Origin: Diadema setosum
Lineage: Eukaryota > Echinodermata > Echinoidea > Diadematoida > Diadematidae
Length of the DNA stretch: 64,000 nucleotides
Direction: 5' to 3'
NCBI RefSeq assembly: GCF_964275005.1
Contig: NC_092697.1
Span: 21,507,081 to 21,571,080 of the forward strand
Shown: positions 12,790-26,446 of the stretch, piece by piece
How positions within the stretch are numbered: the stretch's first letter is position 1
Layout of the letters: each line of letters opens with the position of its first letter
Notes under the pieces: generated by a model
Database searches by the model: none
What the model was told of the DNA's origin: nothing
The model's input: only the letters and a program-made list of their open reading frames with translations
Position numbers and translations under genes: made by a program

Positions 12790-14170
12790 TTAGTTCTAAC
12801 AAGGGGGAGTAACGGCGATGATGTATACAGTAATTTATATGATTAACGAAGTCGAATATGCGCACTTGCAAAGTTCAGTATGAACCCTTTCACAGTCACA
12901 AGTCATGTGTGCTTACACAGAGCTGTATCTGCTGAGGAACTGTGGTAGTTTTTAAACACAACTATAAGTAGAAAATATAATGCCATCCGGAAATTTTAAA
13001 GGTTTTCAAAATGACACGTAAAGTGTGTTTTTATAAACTGAGAAAAGAAAACACCTTGACGTAAATCAACTCACAATAAAAACTAAAACGAGGCATTGAG
13101 TTGTTAGCAGCATGCCTCATGACTGTCTTTGGGCAAGGCCTAAAAATGCGACAAAGTCTAGTCAATAAATAGAACGTGAACGTAAACAAATCCGTGTGAT
13201 TTGAAAGCTATCACACCACCACTCAAACTGAATTTACATGCAGAAATAACGCTAAATCAGCCTGTCCAATCAAGACTTAATGACGACTGCACTATAAAGC
13301 TGCAGCAACAAACTGCAGAGCTTCAAAAAGGCAGTCATGATTATGTACATTAGGCAAACTTTATTTTTTTCCAAAACGATTTGAAAATGAAACAAGCCTA
13401 TTTTCATTTCTCTGTTTTAAACTAAAATTTTTATCATTTATTTGTGTAGAGCACATGGAGAATTAACTGAAAGCCGTAAGCATATGAATCTTGAAAAGGG
13501 TAATGATAGTGATCACCATTGCAAATTATCACATAATAATTATCATGACCATCGTCATTATCATATTCAATGTATTGTCATTATCATTATCATTGCTGTG
13601 GTTTGTAATACATGTACATTGTACCATAATTGTTAAAAGTACGATTAGCAAATGAAGCAATTGCAAATATAATATGTTTCAGATTGAATTAAAGATTCTG
13701 TGCGCGCTTTGTACTGCGAACATTAATTGGGCACGATCTAAGTATAGTTGTCATTTTGTCTTGCCATTTCGGTCAACTACCGCTGTACACTGGTATGAAA
13801 TACATAACCTGGTATTTAGCTGCAGGAGGCAGTCTACAACAATCTTCTTTCAGCAAAACTAGGATCAAACCACAATACATAAAGTCGGTGAGGGGAGTTG
13901 TTGAATCTCGCTTGCTATTTAGAGGCTTCTATCAAAATATTCAAACTCCTCTAATTTAGACACTCCCTCCAAATTGCTTCCTTTTCTTCTCAAAGTAGCG
14001 CTCCTTATAAACGGCGTCCGTGGAATTTATTGCAAGAGATTGGACCAGTTTATACCCGAGAGTGCGTGTGCAGAGGTGAGTCATAATAGCGTGACGCGTA
14101 GTCCACCTTGGCACATACCTCCTAACATTACAATTTGCCGTATATACAGTTGTCTCTACAGCTTAACATA

Positions 14171-14227
<57 letters not shown>
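14171..14227. repeat. (CA)n microsatellite
   Basis: Nearly uninterrupted CA dinucleotide tract of about 28 units. Confidence 0.95.
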
Positions 14228-14231
<4 letters not shown>

Positions 14232-17197
14232 TTATATTTTTTCCATTTTTTTCAATTACTTTGATTTTACACAACAAACTTTCATCCTGAATGTATGTGC
14301 AATCAACCACATAATCAATCGAAACAAAATAATTGGTTTGTTGAAATAAATCTCATAAGATAAATCTCTACATTTATACACAAACTTACACATACACAGA
14401 AATTCACTCCTTCCTTACCCCTTACCCCCCGCATGCAGTCCCAGGGTTCCCGGTCACATCCAAATCCTACACTTCAATAAGTCATATCGAATAAGGGAGT
14501 TCCATAATGTATTCAAACCTCATGCATATAAAAGGTTCCTCACAACCCTGAAGCTTGTCGGAGGTTTGCCACGAAATCCCCCTCCCCCCCCCAAAAAAAA
14601 AAGAAAAAAAAATCATACAAAAATGTCTGCCACAGTTACACAATTATCTCGAATTTCCACGAGATCGTAATGTGATACCATAGCTTCCACGATCTTAACT
14701 TTTTGACATTGCAATTATACATGTCTATGAGTTTCTATTTCTTGGTTTGATAAATGAGCACAAACTATTTGCTACAAAACCAAATTGTAGAAGTTGCTCT
14801 TTAGCATAAATAAATCCATGTAGCAACTAATATTGAGATTTTCTGGGCTTAGCTAAGGAGAATCAAAATTGCTTTGACCATCTTGTATCTTTGAATTATT
14901 ATACTTTTTTTTTTGCAAATTGTTGACAAAGATTCATACATTTACTTGAATTTATATCACTTAATTGTATATATTTTTACCTAAAACCTTCAATACTAAA
15001 TTAAAATGTAACAGCATCTAGTAATGTCCTGAAATTTAACGGTCATCCTGTTATTCATAAAATCATTTGGTTATTTATTGCAGATATCAATAATACATAT
15101 TTCACAAAAACTTTGAAAAACATCTTACCTTTCAAAGATATATTCATATTAGTGAAAATTATCAGGTGAACAGATTTTCCATCAATATTTCTCACCCCCT
15201 AATCTCTCTCCACATTTTTGTATTGCAAAAGACACAGAGGGAGTATAATGAAAATCAACAGAGGCCTATCAGCAGTATGATAACATTATACATTTAAACG
15301 TGTAGTCATAACTTAGTACGAATCATTCTTACGTCTATGCAAACTTAACTTTTTATGTCAACAAAAATTTGAACATTTAGTTCAAATCAAAACAATGATT
15401 GAGGTCAAGAAATTCTCTTTTCAGGGAGTTACTATGAGGATGAATTATACTGAATACATAATATAGAAATGATTTAATCGCTGCAGATAAATCAACTGAG
15501 TACCAATTATTCGTCACAACCACTTCCTTCATTCATAAATTCATCGATATAGGTTGATTCAAGCAACAGCGTTATACTGAATTCAAGGCGCATGCGTCAC
15601 GTTGCTTCAGCCAATGGGCGAAGGGAAAACGGTGGGCATGCACAGAATACCTCAGGCAAAACTGACAGGGGCGATGAATTTGAGAAACATAAAAACGATT
15701 ATATACAATAACTGACAGAACCTTAAATATATACTCAAATGAAAAGGTCTTAGTTTGGAATTTTGACGAAATAGTAATACATCTATGCAAATAATATCTT
15801 TTGTTGTTAAATCAGTGGTTTTGGTAGAAGATTCCAAATGTAAACGGATCAATCACACACGTGTCAAGAAAAATAAACTGCAGGAGAAAACAAGACGCAT
15901 GCCATCGATGGGCACGAGAGGATTATGTTCAGGCCGTGCACATTATTTATGTAATGTATGAAGTACCCATTTTCCTTTATTTGTAGTGGAATATAATAAA
16001 CAATAATGATATACAGCAACAAAATTACTTGTGGTTCAAAATAGACATATTTCAAACATGTTTAACACAAGCAAGTATAGATATCCTTTTACAGAAATAC
16101 GCTCTTGAACGCAGACAATAAGTACACTTTCCCCCCCATACTTTTCCCCCCAAAAAAGCCTATATACAATCATGTGTGTATGGTACCATACTCGTAGAGA
16201 ATGTTAGTTACTGTTATTCACCACTATAACTCCTTTACTTCTTACTTCTTTTCTTCATCAAGCCTACATCTTAATCACTCACCATTATTTAAATCATTCC
16301 AAGAGTACATACAATAACTATTGAATTTAATTGTTCAGCTGATTATAAACTGATTATCATAACGCCCTCTCCCCTGTTATCTTGTACTGCAATGAACCTT
16401 TTAGTTAAGTAAACAAAATACATATCTTATATTTGTTTATGCAGGACCAAAATTTTTGAATATATTTGATAATAGTATAAAAGAATCCCATATCAACTTA
16501 TCATATCTAAGTATAAAATGAGAAAACATTTGCTTTCTACATACAACAGTATAGATAATGAAATTGTTTATTCAATAACTTTCACCTGTCGCGATGATGG
16601 AGTGGCGTGTTTACAGACCTCTCTTCTTTCTTATCTGCTGTTTCTCCATTGCCTTTATCTTTATTCTTCTTTGCTTTGTAATTGTGTTGTCAATTGTTCT
16701 TACTGCAATATTGCACCCTTTGCTTATTTGTGCATTTTACTTTCTTTGTTTGACCAACTATGCGTGTGTGTATACGTGCTTTTTTATTATTATTATTATT
16801 GTCACCGTATTTTCCTGGCACACACGGATCAATTAAAGTGTCTGTGTCGAAACATCGATATTTTATTTTCAATTTGTATTTTCTCTCTAGTTTAAGTAAG
16901 ATCTTTTTGCAATACGCTGTTATCATCTAACAAATGCACTACCTGTACATGTAGATATTGTTGGATAAATGTTATTTGCTAGTATTGTTTATGGAGTGAT
17001 CTACATCTTACAAGCCCCGCTTTTCAGTAGATCACTCTTATTTTTTAATCGCTATATTTACTTTTTGTCACCGTTGCAATATAGGCATTGTTCCTGTCAT
17101 ATATATTTATTCACAATCATACATTCTGCATTTGTACTTCTTAAGAATTGCGAATACACAAATGTATACTTTGTATTGTGTATTACTTTTGTCGAAT

Positions 17198-17258
17198 GGA
17201 AATAAAGTGTAACTGAATTGAATTGAAATGAATTGAATTGAACTGAACTGAATTGAAT
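17198..17258 (+). repeat. LINE-like 3' tail with (AATTG)n
   Basis: GGAAATAAAGTGTAACTG leads into TGAATTGAATTGAA-type pentamers. A polyadenylation-like AATAAA followed by a short-period tail matches the way CR1/L2-clade LINEs end. The body upstream, if present, is too decayed for me to identify. A similar tail occurs near 63024-63058. Confidence 0.5.
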
Positions 17259-17658
17259 CAAGTTTAGGCTAATGGGAACGAAGCGATGCTGAAATTTTGA
17301 TGACAAGAGATGACAACTTATGACAATAGCTATTCAATCGATGAGGATAGCCATCAAATAATTCTCTTATGCTCATCTCTCCTGGTCAGTGGTCACGAAT
17401 TACGCTCAGCAAAACCTTGAATCGAAATAGACCCTTATGCCAGGGAGGTACGTCCCTGCTTGTGCTGTCGATCAACATTCTAATCAGGCATTGAGAGGAT
17501 TATGCAGAAGACATGTTTTATGCAGACAGCTGCAAGGTCAACTCATCCTCTTCACAAGAAGCTCAGTCACGAGTTCTCGTTGTACAGGTAAACACTGAAG
17601 ATGCCCCAAGCCTCCTCGAAACTGCGGGGAAAATAATAATTTCTCTTGCTTATGACTT

Positions 17659-17689
<31 letters not shown>

Positions 17690-17828
17690 TCAGACAAGAC
17701 ATCACGTTACAGACTGCTTATGTTTTTCTTTGGAACATGAGTCGGGCTGATCAGCTGATACACTTTCAGAAAGTCTGGTGTCTGTTTTCTTTTAACAGGA
17801 ATTCGATTCATTTTCTTTCCCGCCTTTT

Positions 17829-17953
17829 TTACGGAAGGCAAAACTTCCTGTTGTAATGTGCATTCTTTGGGTTGTACTGATTCTTCGCGAAGCACAGCGC
17901 CACCTGTAGGTCACATTCACACAGTGATATCTTGCACGCAGTCATGGCATCAT
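17829..17953 (-). CDS. Phospholipase A2 (minus gene), exon 4: C-terminal helix and stop
   Basis: Acceptor TTCCCCAG ending at 17954. The exon encodes ACKISLCECDLQVALCF, then a short tail ending KFCLP and a TAA at 17831-17829. Cysteine spacing and CxCD match the third long helix of secreted phospholipases A2, which carries the catalytic-network aspartate. No obvious AATAAA lies within the next few hundred bases downstream. Confidence 0.9.
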
Positions 17954-19958
17954 CTGGGGAACGAAAGAAATTATTGGATCGATGTTCAAACCTCTTTCAG
18001 AAACACATGTCTTTTAGAATACACTTGTCAACCTCAAGGTCATAATCGTCATGGTACCTATTCAACGTACATGTTAAAGGGACACTTTAGATGACCTTTT
18101 GGCACCTAAAACTGTCGATCTTGCCGTTCATTTTTGCTCAAAGTTTTTCTGAACCGTTATATATATTGATTTCATCAGTTTCGTAAAAGATCAATTCTCT
18201 TCCAGCGTATTACATGATTCAATGAATGCACAAATAAGGAAGCACTCAGTGAAGGTATTAGTAGAATTGCTCAAAAGTTAAGGATCTTTTTGAATATCGG
18301 TAGATTCATGTATGCTCAATTTATAGGGGCACTGCACTCAACAACAATTTGTGATGTTTATATACAATATTAGTTGACCACTTTAAAAAAAAATTAAAGT
18401 GAATTTCAAAAATCTTGATTTCATTGAAAACTACAACAGTCATTCTCTTGACCTATACAACAGGGACATGTTAAGGTAAATATCTCCTACTTTCCTGTGT
18501 TTTGCCTGATTCTATGACACCGTCTCCTACTAATCCGTATTTTACTCTACTTAACACTGAACGTGAATAGAGAGTCGGTTGGGTTTTACAAAAGGGTTTC
18601 AAACAGGATGGACAAAGGGCATTTGTTTTCAGCAAACCCACCACACGATATGTTTGGAAGAGATTTCTCCTCGCAGTGGCGCCTATTGAAGTGGTAGAAG
18701 CCGAGGTAGAGATCCATAGTTGAGCAAACTTTAGAGTTTACCAGGTCTTGGTAGCATTCGTCATGTCGCTTGCAGCATCTGTGTGTGACATTGAGAAACA
18801 TCCTCGTAAATATTCTTCTGGTATCTCGTTCGTTGAAATCCATTCATAAAAAAATCCTGAAAGTAAAAACTGAAAATAAACTTTGGAAAACATCGTGAAT
18901 TGATAATGAAAATAGCAAGCAATCTAAAGTGGGGCTACTTCTTAGAATTCCGTATTTCTTCCTATTTCAGATATTCATCATTTTCTGTCTTGTGTTTTCT
19001 TATTTACACAGCAAAAGCACATGAAAAGGTGCATGTGCATAATAGGCTCTGTAGGTTTACTTGGATAATGATATGTAACAAAATGACGGTACGTTTTTTT
19101 TTTTTTTTTTCTCGTAGTCTTGCGTGGTTGCTAAATTCTAAACACTTGTTGATGGCTTGTTTTAAATCTCACATATTAAAGACTGACTCAAGTCCGATAA
19201 CTCACACAGTGCAATATTGATCTGCTACACAAATATGAACAAAGGCTGATAACAGACGTATCAGTGGAATAAGAGCTGTTTTTTTTAAGCCGTAACGTGA
19301 CATTGATAAGTTTAAAAAATGAAAATCTTTGTGGTCTAAACGAATTGATGACATATCGACAAAGAAAAATCGGTGGCATGATGCAGGAGACCATCATCAT
19401 CAGCGTTTTCCTCACAAAGATAAATAACTTTGACGCATCGAAACCTTCATCAATATCTTCTTTTATATCAAAATTAATAAAACTCAATTTCAATTGAATC
19501 TAATTTAAAAAGAAATGAATCGATATTGCCTACTCGTCCAGGCTGTCCACGGTCTGTCCCTCTCCGCCTAAGCCACACCAGCAACCGTAGCCGTAAAAGT
19601 CCCACGATGACCGACCGGTGACGCACTTGATCATGGCCGCCAGTTGGAAGGCCGAGCGGGGTGTTCTTCGTTGGGTGCCACCAGCTGTATGAGACACTGT
19701 AGATGGAATTTAAGAATGCCAAATTTGTGTTCAGACGGACAAGTAAAGAAAGGGAAGGAGTATAGAGAGAGGAGAAGACAGAGTATTCTTTGCTACGAAA
19801 GAAAGTGAAACGTATGTCAATGTCAAAAAAATAAATAAAAATAAATGTGAATTGATTTGAATTGGGAGGGGGGAAGGGTATCAGGGATCATAGTGCTTAT
19901 GGTTTGGTCAAGAGGCAACGTCCCCCTCCGGCCCCCATCCCTCGGAAAGTCATGCATG

Positions 19959-19999
<41 letters not shown>

Positions 20000-22900
20000 G
20001 TTTTCCCCCGAATTTTCGGTTCCTGAGAGACAATACATGATTATGATCATAATCACTTTACGATTACGTATATGCAGATGCATTTAAATACATTGATATC
20101 GGATCATTGGATACAGTATGAATAAGCGTTGTCCATTGGCAACAAAGGGACAAACATCGAAGGGTAAGGACACTTTCTAGCAACCTGTGATATTTTCTTC
20201 TCAGGCAGATGCAGTCCAGACACAGACATTAATTTTGTGGCAAATTTTCTTCTTCCGTATACGTGTAGGGGGTGCCTATGTGAGGGGGGGGGGGGGGGAG
20301 GGGGTGGTGAGGCTGCATTGGGGCAGAGGGTGGTGCTGTATAAGGGAAGTAGAGTTCATGTCCGTTGTGTCTTCATGTCAAACGACACACCCTTAGCCGA
20401 CCATAGACATTGGCCGGCCTCTGACGGTAGTCGACAAGGATTGCAAACATCCCTGAACTTAAAGTCCCCCCCCCCCCCCCCCCGCTGCTCAGAACTCAAC
20501 TCCCTCGCTATCCTTGGCAGACTAGAATGAAAATAAGACTTTAGCACTCATGCCTCGTTATAGTATGCTGCGTTTCTTTTAAACCCAGAGTAATGTGTTA
20601 ACAGCCCCCCCCCCCTCCACCCCCCCCCCCCCCGGGCGAGCAGGGTCCGCTTGAACACACTGATTTTGTATTTTTTAACGCTATATCCCCCTATCGCCGC
20701 ATATTAGAATTCTAAATAATTTAAATAGTATAAAATAACAAAAACACATAACTATTACGGAACGTAGATAGTTTGCTGTCGTTTTTCTTTCTAAACTTAA
20801 ATCAATAATCAACGTATACGCCTACTTTCTCACTTTTTCCAATTATACCAAAGTGTGCACCAGATCGTTGAAATTCAATTCCCAAAATACAAAAGCAAAC
20901 GTGAGTGGGCACATGGGGAATTGAAATTCAACGATCTGGTGCCACTTTTTGGTGGACTATAGAGTGTATTTGGAAAATTTTCAATCAAAGAAGTGACATG
21001 ATACGCTGGTTATCTATCTTCTTTTATAAGTTGTAAAAAGAAAACAAATCAAATCAAACTAAACTCTTTAATATTTGAGTGTCTTCTCGTGAACTAATCA
21101 AATTATTTGAAAATCTGATATGCGAATCTTACAATAAAGGGGGTTTGAACCTTTCTCGCCCGGACAAATGCCCTCCCCCTCCCCTGCGTATAGCGGCCAT
21201 GGGAGAGGTATATCTTTGAAAAGGCGAAAATCAATTGTGTTCAAGAGGACCATGAAAGGTGACTTCATCTTCATGAAAAGAAAGTGCCAGAAATAATTTT
21301 GGATCTCAGCACTACACCTAGTTAACGTGAACGCATGGTGGTTTGGTGCTAAATGAAAACTATACAGACGTCGAAATTCCCCGCACAAGAGAGGGTTAAT
21401 AGAAAAGGACTTCCGACCAGCAACAGTTAACAAAGATAGGAAATAGTTCATTATTTTTCTGTGTACAAGTTAGGTATTGTCTGATAGGATTTTGTTCTTG
21501 AAAATTTGAAGCATCCGCTTTATAAACGCTGAGCTGTTCCGGGCTGAACGCAGCAAGTGCAGTGCAGTGCAGTGTGCATTTCGTATTATCGTGATTACAG
21601 TCAGATAATGGACTATACTTAATACTTACTATAATGGACTATACGGAAGAGTCCGTTGAGACCCTTAATTGCAAATAGTTGCTCTGTGTTAAGGGATGTG
21701 ATGATTTCAGAACGTTCTTTGATAACAACTTTGATTTACGTTACAGGCTAACTTTTACCTCTGGTTCATGATTGTGGGTTAAGCACAAACTTTTCACATT
21801 TGCAAATTACCCTCAATAATTGCAATAATATCGTGTATTGGAGAGAGGTGTCAACTTTGTATGTGTCAATTTTGTATGACTATCATGTATTTTTTTTTCT
21901 CTTGAGGTAAATAGAGGTGTAAACATGAGTGGATGTGTTTGTGTCTTTTGTTCTAGTGGTGATGGTGGTGGGGGTATATGTAACTATGATGTAACACTGT
22001 TAGTATTTGTTTCATTTTTCAGATATTCTTCACATCCTTGTTCTATATCTAATCATTATCGTTATCATCATTAATGTAATTTTCATTGTCAAAATCAGTG
22101 CAATTGTTCTTATTTTCAGTCTTTTATAAATGACATCTCTCTTTTTTTCCGTAACTTATCCGTGAAATAAGTTCCAAATATTAGTAAAACCACCTGTTGA
22201 CTACCATTTGACTACGAGCTGTTATTGTCGGTACTCCACTGAATCATCCTGCGTAAGATTCCTAATAATATGGTAGGTCTCTGACGTAATTTAAGCGATC
22301 TATCAAGTACAGTGAATTTCGTTTTGCTTTGGTTTTTGCTTCGTTTGTTTGTTTAATTGTTTGTTTGTTTTCTTTGTTTGGGATTTTGTTTTGCTTTTTG
22401 TTTGTTTGTTTTTCAGCTGTGTGTTGTATCTCTCTGGCCCGTCTATTAGATCGGTATACTTTGTCGCACAATTAGAGAACATTGCTGGTCTCCTTTACCA
22501 ATCGCCTATATACATGAACATGACGGATCGTGTGCAAATTCTTATACAAAACAAAACCAACAAGACAAGAAAACAAAAACAACAACAAAAAAAGATGTTT
22601 GTCGGGGCTGAAGGTGAAGAATATTCAGGATGTGTTTGTGTCTGCACATCGAATATAAGTCGCACTAAGCATTTTGTAGTCATTGAAGTCCAAATAAAAT
22701 AATCACAAAAGTCTATATCATGTTCTTTGAAATGATAAATCCTTTACAACATGAAACTACCATGGACCTCAAAGATTATTGTTATATACATGAATAAACA
22801 CGCGTGCAACAATAGAACGACAGAATGTAATTTCACAACACAGAAATATATGTATATCATTTAGTCGATTACCCCACAGATTAGACTATACTAGGCAACT

Positions 22901-25900
22901 CTAAATAATACCTTTTCATTATGGTTCACTGTGTATAAACTCATGAGAGAGCAACAAGTTTAGAGCTAAGAAATGTTTCAATGACAAACGAACCAATGAA
23001 CTGACAACCATTTCAAACTCATTTGATATATATTTTACAAGCACATACACTAAACTTTTCCATCTTAATTCACGCACTACCCATTTCACTGAGCTCTCAT
23101 GTGTGAATTTCGCTGCTCGTCATTCATCTCTCGAATACATGCTTGCATGCAATTCATTATTCATAGCTTCAGCTCAGGGTTTCAGTTTTACAAGCTAACG
23201 ATTTCTCGCGTGTGCGGGATCCCCCCTCACATCCCCAATGCAAATCGTAATTGTTATATTGCAAATTTTGTATCATTTGGATATGGAAAAAAAAAAGAAA
23301 TATGAAATGAAATGAAATTAATGTTCCTTCTCTGTGCATGGATATTGGATTTGAAATAATTTGAGCATTAAATTAGAAAAAACGCAACAATAAAAGTTTC
23401 GTTTGTTTTTGGTCCTTTTTTGAATATTGATCAATAAATCAAAATATCATCTTACGTTTTTATTGACAATGACAATTTCTTTTTTTACGTGTGTGTGCGT
23501 GTGGAGTGTCCCCTGCCCAGTCGCCGCGCTTGGATACTACATTTTCAAATAATTCCGTTCGTAGATGAAAAAATAGCGCAGCAACATCATTATAGATTTT
23601 TTTTTTCTTCAAATTTGAAGTAATATCCTTCGTATCGTCTTACTTATTTGATTGAAAATTTTCCAGACGTTCCACCCAGAGTGTAATTCAGATCGCAAAG
23701 TACAATTTCAAAAATGCAAAAGTTCCATCATGTGGGAGGGGATACCCCCACCACTTTCCAATATTGCCCCCTCCAAAAAAAAAAAAAAAAAGAAAGAAAG
23801 AAAGAAAGAAAATCTTCATAGTTACGGGCCTGATATATTTCAAACACAGCATGAAATGAGCAAACTTTTGCTCAGCACCAATGAGTGTGACCACTTTGTG
23901 CTGCTTGGACACATACTAAATAAGCAAAGCGGAAGTGACAGTGATTCCAAGTGAAGTCTCCATGACTACTAACTTCATATCTTCTATCTCGAACTGACTA
24001 TCAGTCGAATCATCAATTTTCATGACGTCATTCTTATACACGCTCTGTAATTCATTGACAATTCCTAATAGAGTAATGATCAAATGACAGCTTTATGTAT
24101 TAGAAAGGGGCAAAGGAGCGTGATAAACCCAGAAATGATATTATTCAGGATACATCATGCCACAATATCATTTTGATATAAAATCATGTTATTTTCCATG
24201 TACAGAGAAAGATAGAAAATGACAAATGAATAACAAAGAGGCAGTTCTTCATTAAAAATACTATAACTTGCAATTTAGATGACATTGTGATAATGTCAAG
24301 TTACGATTGATGACAAAACTTCATATAATTTATAATCTATACAGTCTGCATAAATTAAAGGGTAGTATGCGCAAGAAGTACTTTGTCGACTTTAGCAATG
24401 TAAGCATCAATAATGTGTACGTTCTCGGAAGTATCGAGTGTGGGTGTGAGAATGTAAGCTTTATTGCTAATTTCCGAGTACACCTGTATTCAGAATGGAC
24501 CCGTCCAATGAGGGCAATTAAGGCCCCGTAAACACTTTCTTCTGGAGCGATCCAGCTAATTGGAAACTAAAGAGAGGCCGTTATGAATACCGAGGAAACA
24601 CCGAGTAATGGAGGAGGAAGCAAGGACCTCATCGCACAAAGGGGTGATGATTGTATGACCACTATTCTAGCCATCCTGGTCCAAAGGATGACTAAAAAGG
24701 ATAGTTAATTTGTCTGTGAAGAGCTATTCGTGTTGTCCCTTTCTCTTGACTATTGTCTCGTTTGAGAGAGGATTATGAAAGGTGATATATTGGACAAAAC
24801 AGTGGCTTATCGTAATATTCTAAACTCTTGACTCCCGTGCCTCAACGGCATGTGGACGCGATCATTACTAATGTTTGTTTTGTTAGTATCAATCTGACCT
24901 TGTAGTTGATATGGTCACGATGACCCCGGGTGTTTAACACAGAAATACTGACTTCTGCGGAGTTGTTGTTGTTTTTTGATAAGTATTTTTTTCTAATAAC
25001 ACACCATTCATATCGGAAAGAGGCCCCATGTAAGATGGAAATAGCACTTCATTGGCAAGTGATTGGGAAATGTTTCTTCCCGTTGTGACATGAAATGTAT
25101 ATTATACTCTATTCTCCTTTGTTTCTATAGTTTTCATACAAGCAATTATGAGAAAGCGCGCTCGCACAGCCCTACGTATTTGTTCTGTATAGAAAGTGAA
25201 GAACAATCTTGAAATGAAAAACCGCATATCATTAAAGACAACGTTTAGAGTTGAATCAAATCCACAAAACTATTCAAGTTTCATATGAACAGGACAAAGG
25301 GGAAATATAGGTTTCACATATTTTCATTGAACAATAACATCTCCATATCACACACACAGATTTTAGAGGAATGAAACACTACTTTGATTCTATAAAATAC
25401 TGCGCACATCATTTTTTTTATAGTGTGATTGACATCACTGTTCTCTGAAACCACTTAAAACTCTGATTTTCTGTATTTTAAGTCTTATTTCATGACTGAG
25501 TTCATGATGAACTTCTGCTGTTCTATGTACCTTTTATCCTAATTCGTGAGCCATCGTGCCGAAGTGACAGATTATTTTGCCAGCAATACGTTCTGTGATG
25601 CAAATTAACTCTCGTATAATGGATAACTTCACCTTTACAATATGAATAGCCTCGAACTTTCAAACTCAATGAGTTAACAGGGAATAACTTCTTACTTGTG
25701 ACTGATGCTAACCTCATCACTACAGTTTCCACTCCAAGTTCCTTTCGTTATAGCTATATATGTGAACAAGTTAAAAATCAGTGGAAAGAGTGGGGTTTCT
25801 TCCCCTTACCTTGTTGGCTTCGACCTCAAAATATGTTTGGCTCTCCCCCTGCTATTATGTCATCAAGAGATACGATGACTTCACACACTTTGTTTTGTTT

Positions 25901-26410
25901 TTCCTGCCAACTGACAGTTCACACTGTGACTGTACTTAGTTTCGAATCTAGATGTCATTTTGCATGAAGGATCAATTCTTACTATCATTATAGGGCGCCC
26001 ATAGTACGATGATCCAATTATAGCTAAAGTCTCGAACATTACTGCACAGCGATATCATTATATAATACAGGCAACCGAAATCAGGGAGTACAACAATGTA
26101 TTACGCACTTAAGTGCATATATAGGGTAAAGTCTATACACCTATAATAAATATCATGCGTGCAGAATTGAAGGTTTACTAAACAAGATGTGCATTCATGC
26201 CATTATTGCGTCGTATCCTTCTAGTTATTCATAATGGGTTGACTATTCAGCATTATTGACGAGTCGTCGCGAGCTGACTATACATGGTCGGTCAGCCCGA
26301 CTCGATTGTATTATACGTCATGGCATGAACCGTCCTGTAATGGCTGTATTATAACAATCTGCTTGGTATGTGACAGATACTATAATATTACTACTACCAC
26401 CACTACTATA

Positions 26411-26446
<36 letters not shown>

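Larger units (their letters stand above)
11868..17828. other. Intergenic region, no convincing gene
   Basis: Holds the AT, GT and CA microsatellites listed separately, scattered poly-C/poly-A tracts (14580-14610, 16132-16155), and long AT-rich stretches. One open frame at 13974-14171 contains a GAG/GTGAGT donor-like site at about 14074, but no acceptor or family match supports an exon. Nothing else recognisable. Confidence 0.45.

Noticed and set aside
13974-14171. Exon-like frame with a GTGAGT donor near 14074
   Set aside because: No supporting acceptor, motif or neighbouring exon; could not be placed in a gene.
18779-18843. In-frame ATG upstream of the phospholipase active-site exon as a gene start
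   Set aside because: The splice acceptor at 18779 and the match of exon length and phase with the paralogue show this part is intron.
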